This document shows positions 1-5,822 of a DNA stretch of 6,663 bases, piece by piece. This DNA comes from Eggerthellaceae bacterium UBA3686. GTDB taxonomy: Bacteria; Actinomycetota; Coriobacteriia; Coriobacteriales; Eggerthellaceae. The notes beneath the pieces are model-generated. The model did no database searches, had not been told where the DNA came from, and saw only the letters and a list, made by a program, of their open reading frames with translations. The stretch is from contig DFIX01000017.1 in the NCBI GenBank assembly GCA_002371495.1, forward strand, positions 1 through 6,663. The letters run 5' to 3'. Both the position numbers and the translations under genes were made by a program. Each line of letters begins with the position of its first letter. Position 1 is the first letter of the stretch.

Positions 1-10
1 GAAGCTGAGC

Positions 11-1498
11 ATGTGGGACATACTCGTCGCACTTCCATACGACAACATCACTCCCATGTTGCAAACGGGAAGCGCCACCATCGAGAAGGCGCGACTCATA
101 GCCTCGTCGTACCTCGACGAGCACACCGTCTACGCTGGGGCGGCGAACAACTACTTCGAAGCGGATGAGGACGACACGATCATCGTGCACAGAAGCGACA
201 TGATCTTGGTGCGCGGCATCGGTACCGAGAACGTCTTCGACGAAATCTGCACGATCATAGAACGCTTCCGCTTCTGGGAAAACGAACTGGCAATGCTGGT
301 GGGCCACGACCGCGGGTTGCAGAAGATGCTCGATTGCAGCAAGGACATCCTGAAGGCACCCTGCTTCGTATACGCGCCCGACGGGCACGCCTACGCGATT
401 TCTGACGATTACTCTAGGGAGATTCACTGGCATTGGGCAGAAATACTCGACAACGGGGGCATCACCTCGGACCGCATGAGGACGCTGCGCGACTCCATCA
501 ACCTCCCCGACGTGTGGAAGGACACGTTCCCCAAGAAGCGCGATTCGCGAATGGGCAGCCACCAGTACATGCACTGCAGCCTGTACCCCAACGGCTATAT
601 GGCAGGGCATCTGGTGCTGTTTGGCTTCTCCAAGCCGTTCGACAAGGGTGCCGAGCGCATCGTCAACGTGCTCGCCAAATACATGACAAGGCACATGGAG
701 GCCTTCTACTCGCAATACAGCCCCACCTCCCGGCTCGTCGAGCCATTTTCCGCGCTCCTCTCCCAAGGCGTCTTCGCCGATGAGGAGATATCGTTGTCCT
801 TGAGAGCCCTGCGCTGGAGCATCGACGACACATACCGAGTCTACGTCTTCGAAGAACACGGAGAACGAGAACCCGTCCTCCTTTCCCAGCTCTGCAGCGC
901 CATTTCGTCCCAGTATCCCCTGGCCGTCCCGTTCGCGCTCGACGAGCAGCTCGTCGTGCTCGAAAACGAGCAACACGTGGGCGCAGCATCTATCTTGTAC
1001 AACATCGAAGCCGTTGCCGGAACGGATTTCGCATGCGGCATAAGCTTCGCGTTCGAGGACCTCAGGCAGTCCCGCGCCTATTTCCAGCAAGCGAGAAACG
1101 AGCTGGAGCGCTGCAAGCTCGCGGAGACGGCCTTCTCACGCGCAGAGGACCACGGAATGGAGCAGATCATGGCGACGCTTGCTGACAGCCGGCTGTTGGC
1201 GACGTATGCCGCACACGAGCTGGCCTCGATCAAGTCGCACGACGAGCAACACGGCACCTGTTACTACCCGACACTGCGCACGTACGTGCTGTCCAACTTC
1301 CACCTCTCCGACGCGGCGCGATACCTGGGGATACACAGGAACAGCTTGCTGTACCGTTTGGGGAAAATGCGAGAAATCACTGATTTGGCCCTGGTCGACG
1401 AGGCCAGCGCCACCCATGACGAGGCCAAGCTCAACTACCTTCTGCTATCCTTCGCCATCCTGGACGCTCCGAGCCAACCTGAATCCCAAGCTGAATGA
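11..1498 (+). CDS. PucR/CdaR-like transcriptional regulator
   Basis: Probable cytoplasmic DNA-binding regulator of the PucR/CdaR type, 495 residues if it starts at the ATG at 11. The C-terminus carries the typical PucR helix-turn-helix: residues about 431-455 read L-S-D-A-A-R-Y-L-G-I-H-R-N-S-L-L-Y-R-L, preceded by a helix with T421-L-R-T-Y and followed by a helical tail. Residues about 275-370 resemble the degenerate GGDEF-like middle domain of this family (G343-I-S-F-A-F then S354-R-A-Y-F-Q-Q-A-R). Residues about 95-230 could be a GAF/PAS-like sensor (P117-C-F-V-Y-A-P-D-G). No membrane segment is seen. The frame stays open to the window edge upstream of the ATG and no good ribosome binding site precedes it, so the true start may be a few codons earlier. 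It is co-directional with the UROD-like gene 188 bp downstream and probably controls it. The ligand cannot be told from sequence. Confidence 0.85.
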   Translation: MWDILVALPYDNITPMLQTGSATIEKARLIASSYLDEHTVYAGAANNYFEADEDDTIIVHRSDMILVRGIGTENVFDEICTIIERFRFWENELAMLVGHDRGLQKMLDCSKDILKAPCFVYAPDGHAYAISDDYSREIHWHWAEILDNGGITSDRMRTLRDSINLPDVWKDTFPKKRDSRMGSHQYMHCSLYPNGYMAGHLVLFGFSKPFDKGAERIVNVLAKYMTRHMEAFYSQYSPTSRLVEPFSALLSQGVFADEEISLSLRALRWSIDDTYRVYVFEEHGEREPVLLSQLCSAISSQYPLAVPFALDEQLVVLENEQHVGAASILYNIEAVAGTDFACGISFAFEDLRQSRAYFQQARNELERCKLAETAFSRAEDHGMEQIMATLADSRLLATYAAHELASIKSHDEQHGTCYYPTLRTYVLSNFHLSDAARYLGIHRNSLLYRLGKMREITDLALVDEASATHDEAKLNYLLLSFAILDAPSQPESQAE

Positions 1499-1544
1499 GA
1501 AGCGTTCGACGCGGTCTTCTTTCTCCAAATCTGCACAAAGACAT

Positions 1545-1581
1545 TTGACCCAATGCGCCAATCTTCCTAGTTAATTCCTAG
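1545..1581 (+). promoter_or_regulatory. Possible promoter/operator upstream of UROD-like gene
   Basis: TTGACC at 1545-1550 resembles a -35 box. The AT-rich GTTAAT at 1570-1575 is a weak -10 candidate with a long 19-bp spacer. Two exact copies of TTCCTAG (1564-1570 and 1575-1581) lie 11 bp apart, about one helical turn, and CCTAG/CTAGG also forms a short inverted repeat (1566-1570 with 1578-1582). This is where an operator for the upstream regulator would be expected. Its function is inferred. Confidence 0.35.
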
Positions 1582-1672
1582 GCTCAAACCAATACATTCA
1601 AGGCACGATGACGCAGCGCCTTGCATACCGCAAACGCAAAAAGCATCGCTTAGACCAAGGCCAGCAAATACC

Positions 1673-1680
1673 AAGGAGGT
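1673..1680 (+). promoter_or_regulatory. Consensus ribosome binding site
   Basis: AAGGAGGT is fully complementary to the 16S rRNA 3' end and sits 6 bases before the ATG at 1687. It fixes the start of the UROD-like gene and suggests strong translation. Confidence 0.85.
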
Positions 1681-1686
1681 CAAACC

Positions 1687-2802
1687 ATGTCTGTTTACCA
1701 GGAGCATCTCGATCGAATCATAGCCGCTGTCAATATCGAGCCCGTCGACCGCATACCCGTCATGCAGAGCGGTTCGGCCTGCAACGCTGCATTCTGCGAC
1801 AAAACTTTGAAGGAGTACTGCGACGACCCGGTGATCAACACGGACTGCAACTTGGAAGCAGCCGGGATGTGGGGCGAGGTTGACGGAACGCAGGCTACGT
1901 GTTTTCAGCCGCGGAACATGGCACGCATGTGGCTTGGACGGGTTCTCATGCCCGGACACGAACTGCCCGAAAACGAGCTGTGGCAAATGGCAGAGCAGGA
2001 AGTCGTTTCCCAAGAAGACTATGACATCATCCTTGAAGAGGGATACCAGGCGTTTTACGCGGAGATAATGAACCGCATCGGCAACCCCATCGACGAGCCC
2101 GAGGTGAAGGCATTCCGGGAATACACTCCAACCGCGATTGCCCGATTCGTGGAAGCGGGCATCCCTTGCTTCAACGGCGGATCGCTCTTCTCGCCAATAG
2201 AGTTGTTCACCGGAGGGCGCATGCTCATCAATTTCTTTGCCGACGACCTGTTTGACTTCCCCGAGAAGGTCGAGGAAGCATTTGATATCGTGCAGAAGTC
2301 TAACCTGGAAGCATGGGACAAGATGTACAGCTCCATGCAGAACAAACCCGCAGGAGTCTGGATTGGCGGTTGGCGCGGAACGCCTGACGTGTTGAGCAAA
2401 GACATGTTCGAACGTTTCTCGTGGAAGTATCTCGTGGAAATATTCGACTTGGTAACGAGCCACGGAATCGTCCCGCTCTGGCACCTTGACGCATGCTGGG
2501 ATAAGGGCCTGCAGTATTTCAGGAAGCTTCCCAAAGGCAAGTCGATTCTCGGCTTCGACGGGCAAACCGACATTTTCCTTGCCGCTGAGGTTTTGGGAGG
2601 CCATACGTGCATCATGGGGGACGTCAATGCCACCATGCTGTCCTTCGACACCGCCTACGAAGTCGACGCTTATTGCAAACGCCTCATCGACGCATGCGGC
2701 CCAACTGGCTACATCATGTCTAGCGGCTGTGACGCGCCGTACAACGCCAAACTCGAAAACGTGCAGGTTCTCTGCGAGTCGGTAAGAAAGTACGGTCAGT
2801 AA
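1687..2802 (+). CDS. UROD/MtaA-like methyltransferase-family protein
   Basis: A 371-residue protein of the uroporphyrinogen decarboxylase (UROD)-like superfamily. These are TIM-barrel enzymes that include zinc-dependent, corrinoid-linked methyltransferases such as MtaA/MtbA. The conserved C-terminal signature is visible: W265-H-L-D-A-C270, then F290-D-G-Q-T-D at a strand end, I309-M-G-D-V at the next, and S346-G-C-D-A-P351 near the end. H266 and C348 match the positions of zinc ligands in MtaA-type enzymes; the usual middle ligand (H-x-C) is D268 here, with a Cys at 270. The length is normal for the family. The start is fixed by a perfect ribosome binding site. It lacks the substrate arginines needed to argue for true haem synthesis, and its regulator partner suggests catabolic methyl transfer or demethylation. 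No corrinoid protein gene is in the window. Family assignment is firm; the substrate is unknown. Confidence 0.85.
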   Translation: MSVYQEHLDRIIAAVNIEPVDRIPVMQSGSACNAAFCDKTLKEYCDDPVINTDCNLEAAGMWGEVDGTQATCFQPRNMARMWLGRVLMPGHELPENELWQMAEQEVVSQEDYDIILEEGYQAFYAEIMNRIGNPIDEPEVKAFREYTPTAIARFVEAGIPCFNGGSLFSPIELFTGGRMLINFFADDLFDFPEKVEEAFDIVQKSNLEAWDKMYSSMQNKPAGVWIGGWRGTPDVLSKDMFERFSWKYLVEIFDLVTSHGIVPLWHLDACWDKGLQYFRKLPKGKSILGFDGQTDIFLAAEVLGGHTCIMGDVNATMLSFDTAYEVDAYCKRLIDACGPTGYIMSSGCDAPYNAKLENVQVLCESVRKYGQ

Positions 2803-2803
2803 T

Positions 2804-2836
2804 CAATGAAGCAGGTACCAGGTACCTGCTTCATTG
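2804..2836. terminator. Perfect 16-bp-arm palindrome, probable terminator
   Basis: Arms at 2804-2819 and 2821-2836 are perfectly complementary around a single central A and begin 2 bases after the UROD-like stop codon. As RNA it would fold into about 15 pairs with a 3-base loop. No T-tract follows on either strand, so it is not a classical intrinsic terminator; it may act as a transcript-end stabiliser or a bidirectional block. The position argues for a 3'-end role for the UROD-like transcript. Confidence 0.55.
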
Positions 2837-2887
2837 TCAGACAGACCTTCTGGCCGGCGCATTTCGACTTCGAACGTTTCCTTGGCC

Positions 2888-2932
2888 TTACTTGAACGGC
2901 GTGAACAGCTTCTTGAACATGGTGTCGGTCAT
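2888..2932 (-). pseudogene. N-terminal remnant of possible OYE-type oxidoreductase
   Basis: A 14-codon minus-strand ORF, M-T-D-T-M-F-K-K-L-F-T-P-F-K then stop, is preceded by GAAAGG at a plausible ribosome binding distance. The F-K-K-L-F-T-P-F-K string is very like the opening of Old Yellow Enzyme/2,4-dienoyl-CoA-reductase-type flavoproteins, which normally continue I-G-N-...-K-N-R. Here it meets TAA at once. It is best read as the broken front of such a gene. A match this short could be chance. Confidence 0.3.
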
Positions 2933-3027
2933 CGCTGGACCTTTCTCGTCTGGACGCTTGGGCGCACGAGCCCAGGCCAATATGCTTTGGCAAAACAACG
3001 TTATGAAATAGATGATGGGGGTTCCGA

Positions 3028-3060
3028 CTAGCCCGATGGGGATATCCCTCTTCGGGCTAG
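3028..3060. repeat. Inverted repeat with nested palindrome
   Basis: CTAGCCCGA (3028-3036) pairs with TCGGGCTAG (3052-3060). Between them lies the perfect palindrome GGGATATCCC (3039-3048). It may be a hairpin left from an old terminator or a protein-binding site. Confidence 0.5.
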
Positions 3061-3070
3061 CCCTGAAAGA

Positions 3071-3096
3071 TCGACGGGGTTTAGGGTCCCCGCCGA
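3071..3096. repeat. Inverted repeat, second hairpin
   Basis: TCGACGGGG (3071-3079) faces CCCCGCCGA (3088-3096) across an 8-base loop, with one mismatch. In a minus-strand RNA the mismatch becomes a G-U pair, so the fold is complete on that strand only. It lies 11 bp from the neighbouring inverted repeat. Confidence 0.4.
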
Positions 3097-3223
3097 CCTT
3101 CGGGTTGCCTGCGTTACTTGCGCACGAGGTACAGAGCGGGAGAGTCTCAGGAAGCGCCTTGGATCGCAGCCGCCCGAACTTGAGGGATGACGGGCAAGGG
3201 CGCAACCCTCACCCGCAAGTGCG

Positions 3224-3367
3224 TTATTTCACGACGTAGTGAATGGCCAAGCCCTCGTGGCCTTCGGTCTCGAAGCGCTCGTGCATGGTCACGTCGTGGG
3301 TGAGCACCAGGCGGCTCGCGTCGCCGTTCAGCTGCTCGCGGATCCACTGGTACGCGCCGCACACCAT
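3224..3367 (-). pseudogene. C-terminal fragment of an unrecognised protein
   Basis: A minus-strand frame of 47 codons ends in TAA and reads like real protein: G4-A-Y-Q-W-I-R-E-Q-L, then R19-L-V-L-T-H-D-V-T-M-H-E-R-F-E, and H38-E-G-L-A-I-H-Y-V-V-K at the end. It has clear hydrophobic/charged alternation and GC-rich third positions. The ATG at 3367 has no ribosome binding site and lies exactly where the DUF1097-like frame breaks. It is therefore the tail of a larger gene joined to another gene's head. I do not recognise the family. It could in principle be a very small gene, but the join makes a fragment more likely. Confidence 0.5.
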
Positions 3368-3521
3368 GCGAGCCGAACATGAACACGGTGGGGATCATGA
3401 TGAACGCCGCCCAGTACAGCGGGACCTCGATCGGCAGCGCCGCGTAGATGCCGACGAGGACGCCGCAGATGATGCCTACGAACAGTGCGTGCAGAAGATT
3501 CGCCTTAAGTTGCTTGCTCAT
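3366..3521 (-). pseudogene. Truncated DUF1097-like membrane protein
   Basis: The first ~50 codons read as an inner-membrane protein start: M-S-K-Q-L-K-A-N then two hydrophobic segments (residues about 10-30, containing F14-V-G-I-I-C-G-V-L-V-G-I-Y, and 33-50, containing Y36-W-A-A-F-I-M-I-P-T-V-F-M-F-G). The pattern fits DUF1097 proteins (YcdZ-like, function unknown), which are normally about 150-170 residues with several more membrane spans. After residue 51 the frame (open down to 3147) turns into Arg/Pro-rich sequence, the out-of-frame reading of another gene fragment. GAGGAGG at 3531-3537, 9 bases before the ATG, is intact, so the truncated product may still be translated. It probably arose by a deletion that fused two genes. 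Confidence 0.55.
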
Positions 3522-3727
3522 GGTTTACACCCTCCTCGTGATTGCTATGAGCTTTCCGATGGGAAGAGTGTATGGGCCGCTGGTGGACACGAGCGTGTCA
3601 CGATTGGGCGCGTGGTTTCCATTCTGGAAACCACGCGAGGCGGACCAAGGATTGCCCTGTGTTCGCATGGATCACCACAACCTATCGCCGCACTCCGAAC
3701 CGCTCGTGGCAATCTTTTCGGCCAGCG
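3522..3727. promoter_or_regulatory. Intergenic stretch with tandem palindromes
   Basis: This gap lies between the stop of the HipA-like gene and the start of the truncated DUF1097-like gene, both on the minus strand. It holds GACACG-AG-CGTGTC (3586-3599) and, 9 bp further, a perfect 13-bp inverted repeat with loop TTC (3609-3621 with 3625-3637). Either could be an operator for the downstream gene. The longer one could also be a transcription end signal for the HipA-like gene, but no T-tract follows it. No convincing promoter boxes were seen. Confidence 0.45.
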
Positions 3728-5074
3728 CTATGACCATTCCGCGATGTCCAGCACACGCCTGATGCGCCACTCCAGGGCCGAGCGGACGAAAGGCAAGCGC
3801 CGATCGAGCGCACCGTTGCGGGAGAGGATTTCGATTGCCTCGTCAACAAAGCCCCGGAAATCCGACGGCCTCAACCAGCTAAAGTCGTTCACGAGCAAGA
3901 GCTGGCGGCCGGGGTTCGCGTCGAACTGCTTGCTGACGAAGCTGCGCTCGCCCCTTTCGAGGACTGCCTGATCGGTGTCGCACCAGAGGCATGATCCCGA
4001 ATCGAAAATCGGAGCAGGCCGCCATTCGAGCGTTTCGACGTTGCGCACGAGCCCGAAGTTCCGAAAATGCCTGTCAGAGTTCGCAAGGATATCGTCGCAT
4101 ACGATCATGCGGTTGAGGGATTCCGCCACGCCCTGCGCACCAAGCATGTCGCAGCATTCGAGGTAATGATCGTATGCGCCTCCGCCACCAGACGCCCCCA
4201 ATACACGCTCAACATATAGTGCGGGGACGTACTCCTCCTCATCAGACAAGAAGTTTGCGCAAAGGCTGTACGCTGAAAGGCCGGTTTCCTCGAGCCCGTA
4301 TTCCACGTAGTCTCCTTGCGGTAGGATCCTGCGGTGGAGCGCCGTAGCGACCACCTCGTTATAGGGCTCCTGGTTGTTGTGGAGGCCGCCCTTGCGAAGC
4401 ATTCTTACGCCATCGCGCACGACCCAAATCTTCTCGAGGTTGCCGTCGGAGGTATTCTCGGGACGCGCATGAACGTTCGGGTCGAGCGCGTAGGGCGCCG
4501 TGCGGGCGTCGATGTCGTCGAAATCGTTGTTGAAGAAGTTTACTTCTGCCCACTCCAAACCTGATTTATCTGGCCTGATCCAGTACTGGTCCGAAAGAGA
4601 AAGCCCAAGGTTTCGCCTGAGGAGCTCTTCGGGCACCTCGACACCCGCCTCGCGCAAAAGCAAGTCGATGCCGTTGCGCATCCCAGGTATCCCACGGCCC
4701 CGCCACCAGCGATTGAAATCAGCAATCGTGACGGGCATGCCAAATGGAGCGATGCCCACGGGAACCCGCAGCTCGTCGAAAAGCTCCCCCATCGACGTGA
4801 ACTCTCTTCGGCGTGTATCGTAGATGACCTCGACGATTTCGTGACCGCGGTTCATGAGCATGAACGCTTCTTCGTACGCCCCCATACCTCGCGGCGGTCG
4901 GCCACCCGCCTTGTTAACCGTTCTGGCCCGCCGCTCCACAGCCTCCTCTTCGACGAGCCACACGCCCGAGACCTTTTCGGCATCGAGCATCCCCGACTTT
5001 ACGAGTTCCTGAACACGCCGCACTGACACGGAGAGCCTCCGCGCAGCTTCTGCGGTCGATATACGATTCCCCAT
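3728..5074 (-). CDS. HTH-HipA-like kinase fusion protein
   Basis: A 448-residue protein. Residues 5-45 form an excisionase/MerR-like helix-turn-helix (I5-S-T-A-E-A-A-R-R-L-S-V-S-V-R-R-V-Q-E-L). A basic linker (R59-P-P-R-G) follows, then a middle region with L157-G-L-S-L-S-D-Q-Y-W-I seen in HipA-like proteins. Kinase features are K228 (possible ATP lysine), the catalytic loop A331-N-S-D334-R-H-F-R-N339-F-G, and the metal-binding A354-P-I-F-D358-S-G, matching the HipA N-x-D-x-H-x-x-N and later Asp pattern. HipA proteins are Ser/Thr kinases, some of them toxins that phosphorylate aminoacyl-tRNA synthetases. Normally a separate HipB supplies the DNA-binding antitoxin; here that role may be fused in, and no separate hipB is adjacent. 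The ATG at 5074 is chosen because AAGGGG lies 5 bases upstream and the HTH starts directly; the open frame to 5245 covers the promoter and another gene's remnant. Whether it is a toxin is not shown. Confidence 0.8.
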   Translation of the reverse strand: MGNRISTAEAARRLSVSVRRVQELVKSGMLDAEKVSGVWLVEEEAVERRARTVNKAGGRPPRGMGAYEEAFMLMNRGHEIVEVIYDTRRREFTSMGELFDELRVPVGIAPFGMPVTIADFNRWWRGRGIPGMRNGIDLLLREAGVEVPEELLRRNLGLSLSDQYWIRPDKSGLEWAEVNFFNNDFDDIDARTAPYALDPNVHARPENTSDGNLEKIWVVRDGVRMLRKGGLHNNQEPYNEVVATALHRRILPQGDYVEYGLEETGLSAYSLCANFLSDEEEYVPALYVERVLGASGGGGAYDHYLECCDMLGAQGVAESLNRMIVCDDILANSDRHFRNFGLVRNVETLEWRPAPIFDSGSCLWCDTDQAVLERGERSFVSKQFDANPGRQLLLVNDFSWLRPSDFRGFVDEAIEILSRNGALDRRLPFVRSALEWRIRRVLDIAEWS

Positions 5075-5080
5075 AAGTTC

Positions 5081-5147
5081 CCCTTCGTTAAAACGAATGG
5101 TTTTATTAGTATAGTATAATGCATTAACTATTCGTTTTAGCGAAGGG
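5081..5147 (-). promoter_or_regulatory. Promoter inside a 22-bp-arm inverted repeat (HipA-like gene)
   Basis: Arms 5081-5102 and 5126-5147 match at 20 of 22 positions around a 23-bp AT-rich core. On the minus strand the core offers overlapping TATACT -10 boxes (5113-5118 and 5108-5113); on the plus strand TATAAT lies at 5115-5120. No good -35 box exists for either. The gene-proximal arm contains most of the AAGGGG ribosome binding site of the HipA-like gene. The obvious model is an operator bound by the gene's own HTH domain, repressing itself, and possibly a plus-strand transcript too. Confidence 0.65.
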
Positions 5148-5149
5148 TT

Positions 5150-5323
5150 TCCCCCGTCATCATCAAGTACCCGTTCTGGCGCTACACCAATGCCAACCCG
5201 CAGGCCACGTACGCCTGCGTGAACCTGGGCGAGGAGTACGTGCACCAGTCCATCGCGGACCGCTCGGTTCTGGTCGACGCCGACATCGACCGGGTGCTCG
5301 ACGACCTGCTAGAAGGGCGCTAG
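5150..5323 (+). pseudogene. C-terminal remnant of probable Sir2-family protein
   Basis: A plus-strand frame from about 5150 to the TAG at 5321-5323 gives some 57 codons of convincing protein: S-P-V-I-I-K-Y-P-F-W-R, then N-P-Q-A-T-Y-A-C-V-N-L-G-E, and R-S-V-L-V-D-A-D-I-D near the end. This resembles the C-terminus of macrodomain-linked (SirTM-like) bacterial sirtuins, which have P-V-I-I-K-Y-P-F-W and A-T-Y-A-C as typical strings; the assignment is from memory of the family. The NAD-binding and catalytic parts (about 200 or more residues) are absent. There is no start codon or ribosome binding site at its front. The homology starts 3-6 bp after the HipA operator arm, which suggests the operator-kinase module replaced the 5' part. 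Confidence 0.5.
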
Positions 5324-5601
5324 CAATCGCACGCTACCGCTCTATGAGGCGTTACCGCCCTATACGACGCCTCTGCATCGAATTGGGGGATGGAGCGCAA
5401 CATGACTCGCTCGCGCTTGCGCTCGTGGACATGGGTCTAATCATTGGCGCCGAGCACCTTCATGCTCAGCGAACGTCGGGGTTGTCCACCCAGGTGCGGT
5501 CCTCTAGGGAAAGGCAAATTCGGCTCCCGATTCAAGCATATTCCCCTTGCCGACGTCGATTTGAGATACGAGATATGCGCCCTTTGGAAGAGGTCGAAAC
5601 A

Positions 5602-5639
5602 AAGCCAGGCAGTCACCGAATTCGTTGACTGCCTGGCTT
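5602..5639 (-). terminator. Probable intrinsic terminator, minus strand
   Basis: Perfect 14-bp arms (5602-5615 and 5626-5639) with a 10-base loop. On the minus strand the stem is followed by the T-rich TGTTTCG. It lies about 180 bp past the stop of the UROD-like gene ending at 5823 and may be its second or back-up terminator. Confidence 0.55.
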
Positions 5640-5712
5640 ACAGCTTGGAGCTATCCGCTCCTCGGGGGCGTTGAGCCCAAGGATATAGCTGGCAGGCAGC
5701 CAAGCGCAAACG

Positions 5713-5748
5713 AGACGACATGCCCGTCACAAGATGGGCATGTCGTCT
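5713..5748 (-). terminator. Hairpin downstream of second UROD-like gene
   Basis: Perfect 13-bp arms (5713-5725 and 5736-5748), extendable by a G-U and a U-A pair to leave a 6-base loop. It lies 75 bp past the stop of the minus-strand UROD-like gene. Only a short T-run (CGTTTG) follows on that strand. It is probably the first of two transcript-end hairpins. Confidence 0.5.
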
Positions 5749-5822
5749 TGACGTACACCAAGCGGCATTCCCGCCCGATAGGGACAAGCATCACATCTGC
5801 TGCGCCAGGTGCGCGGCGACGG

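Larger units (their letters stand above)
2837..3223. other. Decayed intergenic stretch with gene fragments and hairpins
   Basis: No intact gene is visible on either strand. On the minus strand a 14-codon remnant lies at 2888-2932 and a hydrophobic stretch at 2993-3055 (D54-I-P-I-G-L-V-G-T-P-I-I-Y-F-I-T-L-F in an open frame from 3205). That stretch vaguely recalls the last segment of FecCD-type ABC permeases but is too short to assign. Two inverted repeats lie at 3028-3060 and 3071-3096. The rest shows frame changes and stops, consistent with decayed coding DNA. Confidence 0.5.
5324..5822. other. Non-coding region rich in hairpins
   Basis: About 500 bp between the sirtuin-like remnant and the convergent UROD-like gene, with no believable gene; short open frames are arginine-rich and lack ribosome binding sites. 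It holds inverted repeats at 5346-5352/5367-5373 (GAGGCGT/ACGCCTC, possibly the old terminator of the sirtuin-like gene), 5393-5400/5417-5424 (GAGCGCAA/TTGCGCTC), and the two stronger hairpins listed separately. No tRNA was recognised. Confidence 0.5.

Noticed and set aside
1567..2604. Long minus-strand open frame of 345 codons
   Set aside because: It lies antisense to the well-supported UROD-like gene, has no recognisable domains and no ribosome binding site; it is a codon-bias shadow.
3114..3146. Minus-strand string S-P-A-L-Y-L-V-R-K then stop, like the end of a permease
   Set aside because: Only about ten codons long with a stop directly before it; too short to support.
2888..3205. 105-codon minus-strand open frame as a real small membrane protein
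   Set aside because: One hydrophobic stretch inside otherwise uneven sequence, no ribosome binding site at 3205, and the frame overlaps two hairpins and another gene's start; treated as decayed DNA.
3243..3971. Plus-strand open frame of 242 codons
   Set aside because: It runs antisense to three separate minus-strand features, is arginine/serine-rich without a domain pattern, and has no good ribosome binding site.
5075..5245. 57-codon N-terminal extension of the HipA-like protein
   Set aside because: It would be translated from antisense of the sirtuin-like remnant and through the promoter repeat; the start at 5074 has a proper ribosome binding site.
5436..5465. Minus-strand M-K-V-L-G-A-N-D then stop, like the start of a flavodoxin-type reductase
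   Set aside because: Eight codons, no ribosome binding site; chance is a sufficient explanation.
5344..5628. Plus-strand open frame of about 94 codons
   Set aside because: Arginine-rich composition, no ribosome binding site, and it spans several hairpins; reads as non-coding.
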